NCBI GenBank assembly: GCA_014382685.1 | Contig: JACNJG010000035.1 | Span: 1-15,885, forward strand | Direction: 5' to 3' | DNA from: Candidatus Cloacimonadota bacterium | Lineage (GTDB): Bacteria > Cloacimonadota > Cloacimonadia > JGIOTU-2 | DNA length: 15,885 bases | Part shown: in pieces, positions 1-6,553 of the stretch | How positions within the stretch are numbered: position 1 is the stretch's first letter | Layout of the letters: every line of letters begins with the position of its first letter | Translations under genes and position numbers: made by a program | Notes under the pieces: model-generated | Told to the model about the DNA's origin: nothing | Database searches by the model: none | The model's input: the letters and a program-made list of their open reading frames with translations, nothing else

Positions 1-117
1 TGCTCCGCCGTCATCATTAGGGTTGTCTGCCGCAGTGAAGGTTATGTCCTGGGCAAGAAGAGGAATGTTCAAGAAAAAAAACATAGTAAGAAAGAAACAA
101 AGGAAATATTTTTTCAT
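1..117 (-). CDS. Secreted protein, N-terminal fragment (cut by window edge)
   Basis: This is the first 39 codons of a minus-strand gene running off the left edge. It starts at ATG 117..115 with a GGAG Shine-Dalgarno about seven bases upstream. The first ~23 residues form a textbook signal peptide: MKKYF, then a Phe/Leu-rich core, then a cleavage-like LLAQ site. The mature protein begins DITFTAADNPNDDGGA. A 'D-x-PNDxGG' stretch of this kind commonly opens fibronectin-III-like segments in secreted proteins of Cloacimonadota-type bacteria, but too little is visible to name a family. It lies 36 bases after the flippase-like gene in the same direction, so it may be the operon's last member. The export prediction is firm; function is unknown. 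Confidence 0.75.
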   Translation of the reverse strand, partial: MKKYFLCFFLTMFFFLNIPLLAQDITFTAADNPNDDGGA

Positions 118-153
118 AGAAACTCCGGATATTTCGACCTTAAAAAATAAATA

Positions 154-1173
154 TTATGCATTTTTGAAATCATCTTCAATTTCAGAAATATTCACATCTC
201 GGAACGTATCTGCAATGTTAATGCCAATATAACTGAAACTCATCAAACCTATGATAGCGATTAATAATCCTGTCAATAGATGCGCAAAAGACATTACAGC
301 ACTAACCATTTCCTTGTTCAGTCCAAGTCCTACAGAGAATATCAGAACCATGATCAGTTCATTGCTTCCTATTTGTGCAGGTGGGGTGGGCAGAATATAG
401 GAAAGGTAGATCAATGTATAACCAAAAAGGATTATCGGAAATGGAATTACCTGCGCGAATGCACGAAACATGAAAAAAAAATATACGCTGTCAATTAACA
501 CGGCGATTATTGTGAGTCCGATAACTGAAGGAAGAATATTTGAGTGATGTTTGAAAAGACCAACGCCTTCGACGAAAATTTCAATGATTTCAAAGAATTT
601 TGTTTTAAATTTTTTCGGAATAAAGAATAAAAATTTAGTAAGAATTTTTACTACAAGCGGCTTATTCACGGTAGAAATAATAAGGATTCCGACTCCGATG
701 ATGAAAACAGCGACAAGTAAGAAAATTAGTATGAGGAGAGGTTCTGAGATATTAACATGCAGCAAAGGAATGAGAGCGAGAACAATGAAAATGGAGAAGG
801 AATCAAAAACTTTATCAATAAAAATGGATGGGAGACTTTTTGATATTGGAACACCCTTTGTCTTTTTTATAAAGTAACTTTTTGCGAATTCTCCGGCCCG
901 TATAGGGATAAGATAGTTAAGGAAAAATCCAGCCATCCATATGAAATAGACTTCTTTGATGGTAAGCCGACATACAGGTTTGAGTATTTGTTTCCAGCGT
1001 ATTGAGCGAATAAAATAGGAAAGCATATAGAGAACGGAAGCAATAAGGACATAGAGGATGTTTAGTTTTTTCAGATAAATCAGCACCTCGTTCATATCGA
1101 TGAACTGCATCCACACGATAATGAGAATGATACCTATTACAATACCAATTATTATCTTTTTTCTACCAGACAT
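154..1173 (-). CDS. Flippase-like integral membrane protein (LPG-synthase TM / UPF0104 family)
   Basis: A 339-residue polytopic membrane protein resembling the lysylphosphatidylglycerol-synthase transmembrane family (UPF0104). I see about eight hydrophobic segments, beginning at residues ~6-25 and ~39-57. Family-like marks are the block at ~86-123 (LIPIRAGEFAKSYFIKK... FIDKVFD), matching the conserved P-x-RaGE and later charged-D region, and LPTPPAQIGSNE at ~261-272, which corresponds to the usual P-x-GGxG-x-x-E loop. There is no C-terminal aminoacyl-transferase domain, so this is the stand-alone flippase-like form and not full MprF. Members are linked to moving or modifying lipids and often sit beside glycolipid or envelope genes. 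No clear Shine-Dalgarno precedes the ATG. It lies 27 bases downstream of the methyltransferase gene in the same direction. Substrate is unknown. Confidence 0.8.
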   Translation of the reverse strand: MSGRKKIIIGIVIGIILIIVWMQFIDMNEVLIYLKKLNILYVLIASVLYMLSYFIRSIRWKQILKPVCRLTIKEVYFIWMAGFFLNYLIPIRAGEFAKSYFIKKTKGVPISKSLPSIFIDKVFDSFSIFIVLALIPLLHVNISEPLLILIFLLVAVFIIGVGILIISTVNKPLVVKILTKFLFFIPKKFKTKFFEIIEIFVEGVGLFKHHSNILPSVIGLTIIAVLIDSVYFFFMFRAFAQVIPFPIILFGYTLIYLSYILPTPPAQIGSNELIMVLIFSVGLGLNKEMVSAVMSFAHLLTGLLIAIIGLMSFSYIGINIADTFRDVNISEIEDDFKNA

Positions 1174-1200
1174 AGTGCACGATCACGAGTTTTCAAGATT

Positions 1201-2058
1201 TTAGTTCTCATACTCAACATTATTCACAAACAGCATAAATTTATGATGCGCCCAGAAAAATTTTATAAATTTCGGGGCAATTCGCTCGAACCAATAATGT
1301 TTCATCATATTAGCTGGGAAGGCGGTGTCTTTGCCGGAATAATAATCCAGAATACAAAGCTTATCTGCCTGTTCCTTTTGTTTCTTTTTCAAGAGGAAAC
1401 TGAGGTGCAGAGATGCAAGAAATTTCTCTTTATTCATACCAATATCGGGCCAGGGTGGAGCATCAATATAGTTTTTTTCAACAAGTTTCCAGTTTAGTTT
1501 GTTCATTATTTTTATGATATTTTTTGGAATGATATTCTTTTCTTTAAGATGTTTTTTGAGTTCCTGCAGAGATGAATATTTTTGCTGAAGATAGCCGAAG
1601 CCAGAGCGGTTTGGCACACAAATAAAAATAGCTTTTTTTGTCACCCGTGCAAGTTCGCCCAAAAACTTATCAAGATTATTTACAAACCAAAGAGAAGAGA
1701 AATTCCAGGTCAGGTCAAAGGTTTTATTTAGGAATCCGAGTTTTTCAAAGTTTTCCTGAAATAAAAAATCAGCATCAAGTCCGACCTTTTTCCATACATC
1801 ACGCACAAGTTCGATACGATCCCTGTCGTTATCAATAAGATATACATCGAGACCTTCTTTTGTCAGTCCCATCGAGTTGATTCCCGAGATGCCCGTGAAG
1901 CCGAAAGTGGGAACTTCGAGTACGGTCTCGCAGTCATATTTCTGTATGATTTCGTGCAATTTCCTGTTAAGTACAATACGTTCATAACTGGAACCAAGTC
2001 CTTCGTCAGGATTTTCTGTAAAGTATTCTTGCCAATTTTTTAAAATGGGAATTGCCAT
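1201..2058 (-). CDS. SAM-dependent methyltransferase-like protein (class I fold, degenerate motif I)
   Basis: A 285-residue protein with a class I methyltransferase layout. A first beta-strand reads TVLEVPTFGFTG (~45-56), an acidic end of strand 2 reads LIDND (~74-78), a strand-4 region FDLTWNFSSLWFV (~114-126) resembles the post-motif of type-11 methyltransferases, and VTKKAIFICVPN (~139-150) follows. The usual E/D-x-GxGxG of motif I is replaced by EVPTFGF, so SAM binding is not certain. I chose the ATG at 2058..2056 because it overlaps the stop of the upstream gene as TAATG and has an AAGGGG Shine-Dalgarno (2072..2067) eight bases away. An in-frame ATG at 2094 lies inside the upstream gene and lacks this. 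The tight coupling suggests it works with the SDR enzyme. Substrate is unknown. Confidence 0.75.
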   Translation of the reverse strand: MAIPILKNWQEYFTENPDEGLGSSYERIVLNRKLHEIIQKYDCETVLEVPTFGFTGISGINSMGLTKEGLDVYLIDNDRDRIELVRDVWKKVGLDADFLFQENFEKLGFLNKTFDLTWNFSSLWFVNNLDKFLGELARVTKKAIFICVPNRSGFGYLQQKYSSLQELKKHLKEKNIIPKNIIKIMNKLNWKLVEKNYIDAPPWPDIGMNKEKFLASLHLSFLLKKKQKEQADKLCILDYYSGKDTAFPANMMKHYWFERIAPKFIKFFWAHHKFMLFVNNVEYEN

Positions 2059-3050
2059 TAATTTTTCCCCTTTAACTTCGTTTGTTTGTACCAATTAATC
2101 ACATATTCAAATACCGGTACTGTGTTATGAGGAATGATATTCAAATCTTTTACTGCAGGTGTAACATCGTAATACCAGTTTTTTGAGATGAGTTCAATGC
2201 GTGCAGTCCATAATTCGTTTTTCAAAATTTTAGAGAAAATGAAAAGAGCAAAATTGTAAAGAAAAGTTGGAAGCTTTTTCCATTTCGGATATTCCGAACC
2301 GTGCAGTTCATTTTGAATAAAATTCACTAGTTCTTTAATGGAGATTGGGATTTTATCTGCAATATTGTAAGCACTACCGCTTTTTATGTTAGCTTTACCA
2401 GCTTGAATAAATGCCTGGATGAGTGTAGAAACATCCACAATGTTTATCATGATATCTTTTGTGGGAAGCATCATAATACCTTTATCGACAAGTTTAATAA
2501 GCGTGTAAGGGAACCCATAATCACCGATTCCGTAGGTTATTGAAGGTCGAATTATGGTAAGGTTCAGACCTTCTGGTACAAGCTCTTGTAATTTTTTTTC
2601 TGCTTCGATTTTTGTATAATGATAGTAGTTATCATTTTGACGCACAGTGTCTTCATTTGGTGGTAATTCTCTTGGAATCGCTCCGAATATTCCAACCGAA
2701 CTACAAAAGATCATCTTGCATTCATGTCGAATGCATTCATGAGCAATATGGAGGGTTGCATTTACGTTTGTTTCGTAGTAATCAGCCATCGGAAAATCTC
2801 TGCCACCTCTAATTGCAGCGATATGATAAACAAGATCAATTTTATGTTTCTTAAAAACTGAATGAATAAAATCAGCATTGGTAATGTCACCCTGAATACA
2901 TTTAACCCGATTATCTTGGAAGAATTGATATCGTTCTGACGAGGTGCCCTCCCTAATAAGCGCAGTGATCGTATGTTGATTTTCCTCTAACAATTTTCTG
3001 CAAAGTTCACCCCCGATAAAGCCAGTGATACCAGTGATCAAAATATACAA
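2058..3050 (-). CDS. NAD(P)-dependent epimerase/dehydratase (extended SDR family), TTG start
   Basis: A 330-residue extended short-chain dehydrogenase/reductase. The Rossmann motif TGITGFIG lies at residues 6-13 (G7xxG10xxG13). The catalytic set is Ser in FCSSVGIFG (~115-123) and Y143-x3-K147. IIRPSITYG (~166-174) matches the conserved RP-x-x-YG region of sugar-nucleotide epimerases and 3-beta-HSD-like proteins. The start is TTG at 3050..3048: an in-frame TAA lies immediately upstream, so no earlier start is possible, and an AAGGA sequence sits about eight bases before it. It is the first gene of a leftward group with the methyltransferase (TAATG overlap) and the flippase-like protein. The substrate, whether sugar nucleotide, lipid or sterol-like, cannot be read from the sequence. 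Confidence 0.85.
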   Translation of the reverse strand: MYILITGITGFIGGELCRKLLEENQHTITALIREGTSSERYQFFQDNRVKCIQGDITNADFIHSVFKKHKIDLVYHIAAIRGGRDFPMADYYETNVNATLHIAHECIRHECKMIFCSSVGIFGAIPRELPPNEDTVRQNDNYYHYTKIEAEKKLQELVPEGLNLTIIRPSITYGIGDYGFPYTLIKLVDKGIMMLPTKDIMINIVDVSTLIQAFIQAGKANIKSGSAYNIADKIPISIKELVNFIQNELHGSEYPKWKKLPTFLYNFALFIFSKILKNELWTARIELISKNWYYDVTPAVKDLNIIPHNTVPVFEYVINWYKQTKLKGKN

Positions 3051-3149
3051 TTAAGTTATCCTTATCCTACTTATTATTTTTATAGTAGTATGCGATTGAA
3101 AAAAAAAATCATTGTCAATAAATTTGAAATGTAAATTTTGTATTTAAAT

Positions 3150-3179
3150 TTGACAAAAATAATTTAAATTTGTTATTTA
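3150..3179 (+). promoter_or_regulatory. Putative promoter of the beta-helix gene
   Basis: A perfect -35 TTGACA (3150-3155) is followed by a -10-like TATTTA (3174-3179) at 18-base spacing, preceded by TG (3171-3172) as in extended -10 promoters. The likely transcript start is some 35 bases upstream of the ATG at 3222. The consensus used is sigma-70 of model bacteria; the promoter consensus of this lineage is unknown to me. Confidence 0.45.
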
Positions 3180-3210
3180 GGATTGTCATATAGACGATCT
3201 TACCAAATAC

Positions 3211-3217
3211 GGAGGTG
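3211..3217 (+). promoter_or_regulatory. Strong Shine-Dalgarno GGAGGTG fixing the ATG at 3222
   Basis: GGAGGTG is four bases upstream of ATG 3222. It selects this codon over the in-frame TTG at 3183, which would add 13 non-signal residues before the signal peptide. Confidence 0.8.
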
Positions 3218-3221
3218 CGGT

Positions 3222-3527
3222 ATGAAAAAAATGATGAGTCTTGTGTGTGTTATAGCATTTTTTCTTTGGGGGGAACAATTAGTTTGTGCAAATACAGTTT
3301 ATGTGGACTGTAATGGTGGTGGAGATTATACTACAATTCAAGAAGGTATAGATGCTGCGTACGATGGTGACATTGTTTTAGTTGCCGATGGAACTTATAC
3401 TGGGGCTAATAACAAGAATCTATCTTGGGACGGTAACGATAAACATATTGTAATTAAATCAGAGAATGATTATGAGAGTTGTATCATTGATTGTGAAGGT
3501 AGTGGGAACGGTTTTTTCCTTAACTGA
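3222..3527 (+). CDS. N-terminal fragment: signal peptide and start of beta-helix
   Basis: Translated as it stands, this gives 101 residues ending at TGA 3525-3527. A signal peptide (MKKMMSLVCVIAFFLW... LVCA) is followed by NTVYVDCNGGGDYTTIQEG and GDIVLVADGTYTG. This is the recurring opening of pectate-lyase-like secreted beta-helix proteins, where the helix cap is followed by a sheet reading 'GDxVLVADGTYTG'. Alone it would be exported but too short to fold as a helix and would lack the sorting tail. The start is fixed by the GGAGGTG ribosome site. Confidence 0.7.
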   Translation: MKKMMSLVCVIAFFLWGEQLVCANTVYVDCNGGGDYTTIQEGIDAAYDGDIVLVADGTYTGANNKNLSWDGNDKHIVIKSENDYESCIIDCEGSGNGFFLN

Positions 3528-3587
3528 ACACATCAAACCCATGCGGATATTATTGAAGGATTTACCATACAAAACGCAAAAGGAACA

Positions 3588-4140
3588 TGGGGGGGCGGCA
3601 TCAAAGCTTATAATGCCTCTCCAATAATTCAATATAACCGCATAACAAATTGTGAGTCTGGTTATAATCACATTAAAGGACCTGGAGGTGGAATTCTTTT
3701 GTATCATAATTGCAATGCTATTGTGCAAAACAATGTCATTGATAATAATATTGCTAGTGCAAATGATTTGGCGATGGGTGGAGGTATTTGTTGTTATCAT
3801 AATGACGATACAAATGCTCAACCGATCATAAGAAATAATATCATATTTAATAATGGTGCTCTTGAAGATGCAAGTGGTGGTGGAGGTGGTATTTGTATAT
3901 ATTTTTCCAGTCCGATAGTCGAAAATAATCTTATTTATGACAATTTTACAGACTGGTATGGCGGAGGAATTCATTGTTTACATGGTGGTAGTCCTGTTAT
4001 AAGAAACAATATTATCAATTGTAACAGCACTAGTCATTCATCACCTGCTGGTGGAGGTATTTCTGTTGTAGGAGGACATCCAACATTAATCAATAATACA
4101 ATTACTTCCAATAATGATTATGGTATTTACTATTCTTATG
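3588..4140 (+). repeat. Degenerate beta-helix coil repeats (GGGI motif)
   Basis: Six GGGI turns, each followed by a segment of the form 'P-I-I-x-x-N-x-I-x-x-N', begin at 3591, 3684, 3777, 3882, 3960 and 4050. Their spacing is 31, 31, 35, 26 and 30 codons, and a seventh weak turn reads NDYGIYY. Such ladders stack into a right-handed parallel beta-helix (pectate-lyase-like fold). The repeat exists at the protein level; DNA copies are well diverged. Confidence 0.8.
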
Positions 4141-5729
4141 GTTCAATAACTACAGATTATTGTAATGTCTGGAATAATGGATTGGGGAATTATTATTCCT
4201 GTTCCCCTGGGATAGGCTGTATAAGTGAAGATCCCTTATTTGCAGATGTAAATAATGATGATTTTCATTTTTCAGAAACTTCCCCCTGTATCGATGCAGG
4301 AATTATTGATACTACCGGCATGAATTTACCACTCTATGATCTGGATGGTAATCCTCGTGTCGTTGATGGAAACGGAGATGGAATCGCAATTATTGATATG
4401 GGATGTTATGAATATTATAATTATCAACAGCAAATATATCTTGAGATACCCACAGAATACGCATTGCCCGGTGATACTGTTCTCATACCTATTAATGTTC
4501 TATTTCCTCAAGATTCAACTTTCACCTCTGCAGAAATTATTGTTGGCGGATATTTGGGTTCGTTAGAATTTCTTGAGTTGATCGCTGATTCCAGTTTGGT
4601 GGGTGATGCGGGATGGATGTATGAGTACAATGAAACCGATAGTCTGAATACGATATGGATGGCTGGTTCAGAACCAATATCCGGTGAAGATGTTCTTATA
4701 TGGATGAAGTTAAGTGTACCTAACACGGCAACCGGTTTTGTTCCAATAACGCTTGAGGATGCCCTGTTTGACACTGGTTTGGTGCCTGTAGAGCTTACAT
4801 CAGGAGGAATAAACATAGTGGCTCTCATATATGGCGATGTTGATTTTAACGGATTGGTTCAGGCGTATGATGCCTCAATGATATTGCAATATTTGGTAGG
4901 TTACATTAACTTAGATGATCTGCAATTGTCGGTCGCTGATGTTAGTCTTGATTCTACTGTCTCAGCTTTTGATGCAACTTTGATCCTACAGTATGGAGTT
5001 GGGATTATAGACACTTTGCCCTATCAGCCGGGACCATCCTATATTGCTAATGGTGATATAACAATGGAGGATCAAGTATATACCGGAGATCCCATTGATG
5101 TGCCAATAATAATCACAAATGCAGAAAATATTTTTTCTTTCGAAGGTTTGATCAATTTTGACACTGAGTGTTTAATGTTAGCTGACGTTTATTGGTCTGA
5201 TTATTTGGATGGTTTTTGTATATGTACAGATGTTGATGGAGGTGAATTTAAACTCGTAGGATCCGGAACTTTGCCATATGAGGAGTACGGTGTGATGGCA
5301 ACAATTAGATTTTATCCTAAAGATGGATTTAATATTAATGATTCAACAACTGTATGTTTCGAAAATCTAAGATTGAATGAAAATGAGACTATGTATAATA
5401 TTGCAACATCGATTATATTGAATAATTATGGAGTCAACAATCCTCAAGAACAGGAATTTATACTTCACCAAAATAGCCCCAATCCATTTGTGCATAACAC
5501 AAAAATCCAATACTCAATACCTTTGGAAAGTACTGTCTCGCTGAAAATATATAATATAAGAGGTGAACTTATTGTCGATCTGGTTAATGAATTCAAAGAC
5601 AAGGGTTCATATGATATTGTCTGGGATGGTAGAGATAAAAATGGTAATAGAGTTGTTAATGGGATATATTTCTATAAATTTATTAGTGGCGACTCAGAGA
5701 TAATAAAGAGGATGATACTTCTTAGATAG
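3699..5729 (+). CDS. C-terminal part: beta-helix, cohesin, dockerin, cohesin, sorting tail
   Basis: This is the frame downstream of the TGA. It is open from 3528; the first start-like codon is TTG 3699, with a GGAGGTG at 3684-3690 that also encodes helix glycines. Residues given here use full-length numbering. The helix ends in a SPCIDAG... DMGCYEY block (~354-397). Cohesin-like 1 begins IYLEIPTEYALPGDTV, the typical G-D-T-V-x-I-P-I opening. The dockerin has two calcium-loop segments: GDVDFNGLVQAYDASMILQY (D539, D541, N543, D550) and ADVSLDSTVSAFDATLILQY (D573, S575, D577, D584). Cohesin-like 2 contains GDPIDVPIIITN. The tail has HQNSPNPF, YNIRGELI, WDGRDKNGNRV and GIYFYKF, as in FlgD-like sorting tails of FCB bacteria. 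Without the signal peptide this part could not be exported, so it probably matters only if the TGA is read through or is an error. Confidence 0.7.
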   Translation: MYHNCNAIVQNNVIDNNIASANDLAMGGGICCYHNDDTNAQPIIRNNIIFNNGALEDASGGGGGICIYFSSPIVENNLIYDNFTDWYGGGIHCLHGGSPVIRNNIINCNSTSHSSPAGGGISVVGGHPTLINNTITSNNDYGIYYSYGSITTDYCNVWNNGLGNYYSCSPGIGCISEDPLFADVNNDDFHFSETSPCIDAGIIDTTGMNLPLYDLDGNPRVVDGNGDGIAIIDMGCYEYYNYQQQIYLEIPTEYALPGDTVLIPINVLFPQDSTFTSAEIIVGGYLGSLEFLELIADSSLVGDAGWMYEYNETDSLNTIWMAGSEPISGEDVLIWMKLSVPNTATGFVPITLEDALFDTGLVPVELTSGGINIVALIYGDVDFNGLVQAYDASMILQYLVGYINLDDLQLSVADVSLDSTVSAFDATLILQYGVGIIDTLPYQPGPSYIANGDITMEDQVYTGDPIDVPIIITNAENIFSFEGLINFDTECLMLADVYWSDYLDGFCICTDVDGGEFKLVGSGTLPYEEYGVMATIRFYPKDGFNINDSTTVCFENLRLNENETMYNIATSIILNNYGVNNPQEQEFILHQNSPNPFVHNTKIQYSIPLESTVSLKIYNIRGELIVDLVNEFKDKGSYDIVWDGRDKNGNRVVNGIYFYKFISGDSEIIKRMILLR

Positions 5730-5747
5730 ATTTGAAATAGGATATTG

Positions 5748-5804
5748 CCCGGATTACAATTTGAAAATGGACTTTAGTTTGTTTTTCAGTGATCCGGGTT
5801 TTTT
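5748..5804 (+). terminator. Rho-independent-type terminator after the beta-helix gene
   Basis: CCCGGAT (5748-5754) pairs with ATCCGGG (5792-5798) and is followed by six T (5799-5804). Inside, TGAAAA (5762-5767) pairs with TTTTCA (5783-5788), closing most of the long loop into a two-part stem. The T run is on the plus-strand side only, so it serves the rightward gene. Its left arm overlaps the stop codon of the convergent gene, so that gene has evolved around it. Confidence 0.6.
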
Positions 5805-6548
5805 CCTTTCATCGAAATACCCATCAAAATTATGAATGAGGGGTTCGTTATTAAGAATCCTTTTAGGGTTTTCATAAAAAAGGATTTGTGCAATTTCTTC
5901 AGAATGATTTGAGGCGACAAAATCATAGGCATCTTTCATAAGTATCGGTCGCTTTTTTAAACCATGTACATCCGAAGCAATAACATGGACACATCCGATA
6001 TTGAGCATCTCCAATGCCAAGTTCTTCACTACATTACCATACACACCCAGAATACTTCCACTATTCATTTGAATATATATTTCCCTATTTACTATCGTGA
6101 GCAGGTAGTCGATATTGTTCATAAAAGGTGAAAATCTCTCTGCATGTGCTAGAATTGGTCGAAATCCTTCTTGTTGAAAGTTAAAAAGGATCTCTTCAAA
6201 ATTATCTGGAAAACGTTGCAGTTCAGTTTCAATAAGTATATAATTGCTGTTTGCAAGTGTAAGGTTTTCATCTTTTACTTTGCTGATCACATCCGGTTCG
6301 CAATAGAGTTCTGCACCGGGATGGATTTTAATACTAAGTTCCCGCTCTTGTATAAGATCTTGTACTTCAATAAGCTTTCTGTCAATTATACTGCGAGTGT
6401 TTTCATACACACCGGAAATGATATGCGGCGTAGCGACAAGTTCAGTTACTCCCTGATTGACAAGTGCTTGTAATATTTCAAAGCTCTCAGACATATCCTG
6501 TGCTCCGTCATCGATTCCCGGAAGTACGTGAGTATGAATATCTATCAT
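5754..6548 (-). CDS. CpsB/YwqE-family PHP-fold phosphatase
   Basis: A 264-residue PHP-fold metal-dependent phosphatase matching the CpsB/CapC/YwqE tyrosine-phosphatase family in length and motifs: DIHTHVLPGIDDGA (H5, H7, D13/D14), ATPHI (H42), HPGAELY (E80), LIETEL (E107), LAHAERF (H135) and ASDVHG (D193, H195). All expected ligands for a trinuclear metal site are present, so it should be active. In capsule clusters these enzymes dephosphorylate tyrosine kinases that control polysaccharide export, but there is no kinase or capsule gene here. Instead it follows the GGGP-synthase gene by five bases as the last gene of the ether-lipid operon. It might act on a lipid or sugar phosphate made there, or simply be co-transcribed; the family call is firm, the substrate is not. 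Confidence 0.88.
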   Translation of the reverse strand: MIDIHTHVLPGIDDGAQDMSESFEILQALVNQGVTELVATPHIISGVYENTRSIIDRKLIEVQDLIQERELSIKIHPGAELYCEPDVISKVKDENLTLANSNYILIETELQRFPDNFEEILFNFQQEGFRPILAHAERFSPFMNNIDYLLTIVNREIYIQMNSGSILGVYGNVVKNLALEMLNIGCVHVIASDVHGLKKRPILMKDAYDFVASNHSEEIAQILFYENPKRILNNEPLIHNFDGYFDERKKPGSLKNKLKSIFKL

Positions 6549-6553
6549 ATCAG

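Larger units (their letters stand above)
3051..3221. promoter_or_regulatory. AT-rich divergent intergenic region between SDR operon and beta-helix gene
   Basis: This 171-bp region separates two divergent genes and must hold both start signals unless transcription begins inside a gene. It carries a 10-base A run (3099-3108) and a series of AAATTT(T)G boxes at 3120, 3133, 3146 and 3166. On the minus strand a TTGACA (3118..3113) is followed 20 bases later by CATACT, a poorly spaced pair, so the leftward promoter is only tentative. No open reading frame with a ribosome site is seen inside. Confidence 0.6.
3222..5729 (+). pseudogene. Interrupted secreted beta-helix / cohesin / dockerin / cohesin / sorting-tail protein (one internal TGA)
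   Basis: Read straight through from ATG 3222 to TAG 5727-5729, this is a single frame of 835 codons with exactly one stop, the TGA at codon 102 (3525-3527). No frame change is needed. The protein logic also runs across the break: FFLN precedes the stop and ADIIEGFTIQNA follows it, as in uninterrupted beta-helix proteins of this type. Domains in order are a signal peptide (1-~25, ending VCA), a right-handed parallel beta-helix (~26-397), a cohesin-like beta-sandwich (~404-534), a dockerin (~536-599), a second cohesin-like domain (~607-739), and a FlgD-like/type-IX-type sorting tail (~746-835). The intact frame downstream suggests a recent nonsense change, a sequence error, or readthrough. I use 'pseudogene' for the break; the gene may still be functional. 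Confidence 0.65.

Noticed and set aside
23..232. A 69-codon plus-strand frame at the left edge
   Set aside because: It overlaps a signal-peptide gene start and the end of the flippase-like gene on the other strand, and its Lys-rich start is the complement of the Phe-rich signal peptide.
3525..3527. Genome-wide TGA recoding (as in Mycoplasma or Gracilibacteria)
   Set aside because: TGA closes the UbiA gene at 7297-7299 in a normal ATGA junction, and priA, dnaE, GGGPS and the other conserved genes contain no in-frame TGA.
3684..3701. Internal start TTG 3699 with GGAGGTG upstream as a way to restart translation after the TGA
   Set aside because: The same bases encode the Gly-Gly-Gly of a beta-helix coil, so the match is probably incidental. 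A product from here would have no signal peptide and lack the first coils.
3459..3974. A 171-codon minus-strand frame opposite the beta-helix gene
   Set aside because: It has no ribosome site and a Thr/Ile-rich biased composition that mirrors the Asn/Ile/Gly-rich coils on the other strand. It is a shadow of the real gene.
3588..4140. The repeated glycine-rich segment as a CRISPR or tandem DNA repeat
   Set aside because: Periodicity is at the protein level (26-35 codons) with diverged DNA. There are no constant repeats with variable spacers.
5754..6548. Histidinol phosphatase or polymerase PHP domain
   Set aside because: The length, the GIDDGA and HPGAELY motifs and the ASDVHG ending fit the CpsB/YwqE group. 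No histidine genes are nearby and there is no polymerase part.
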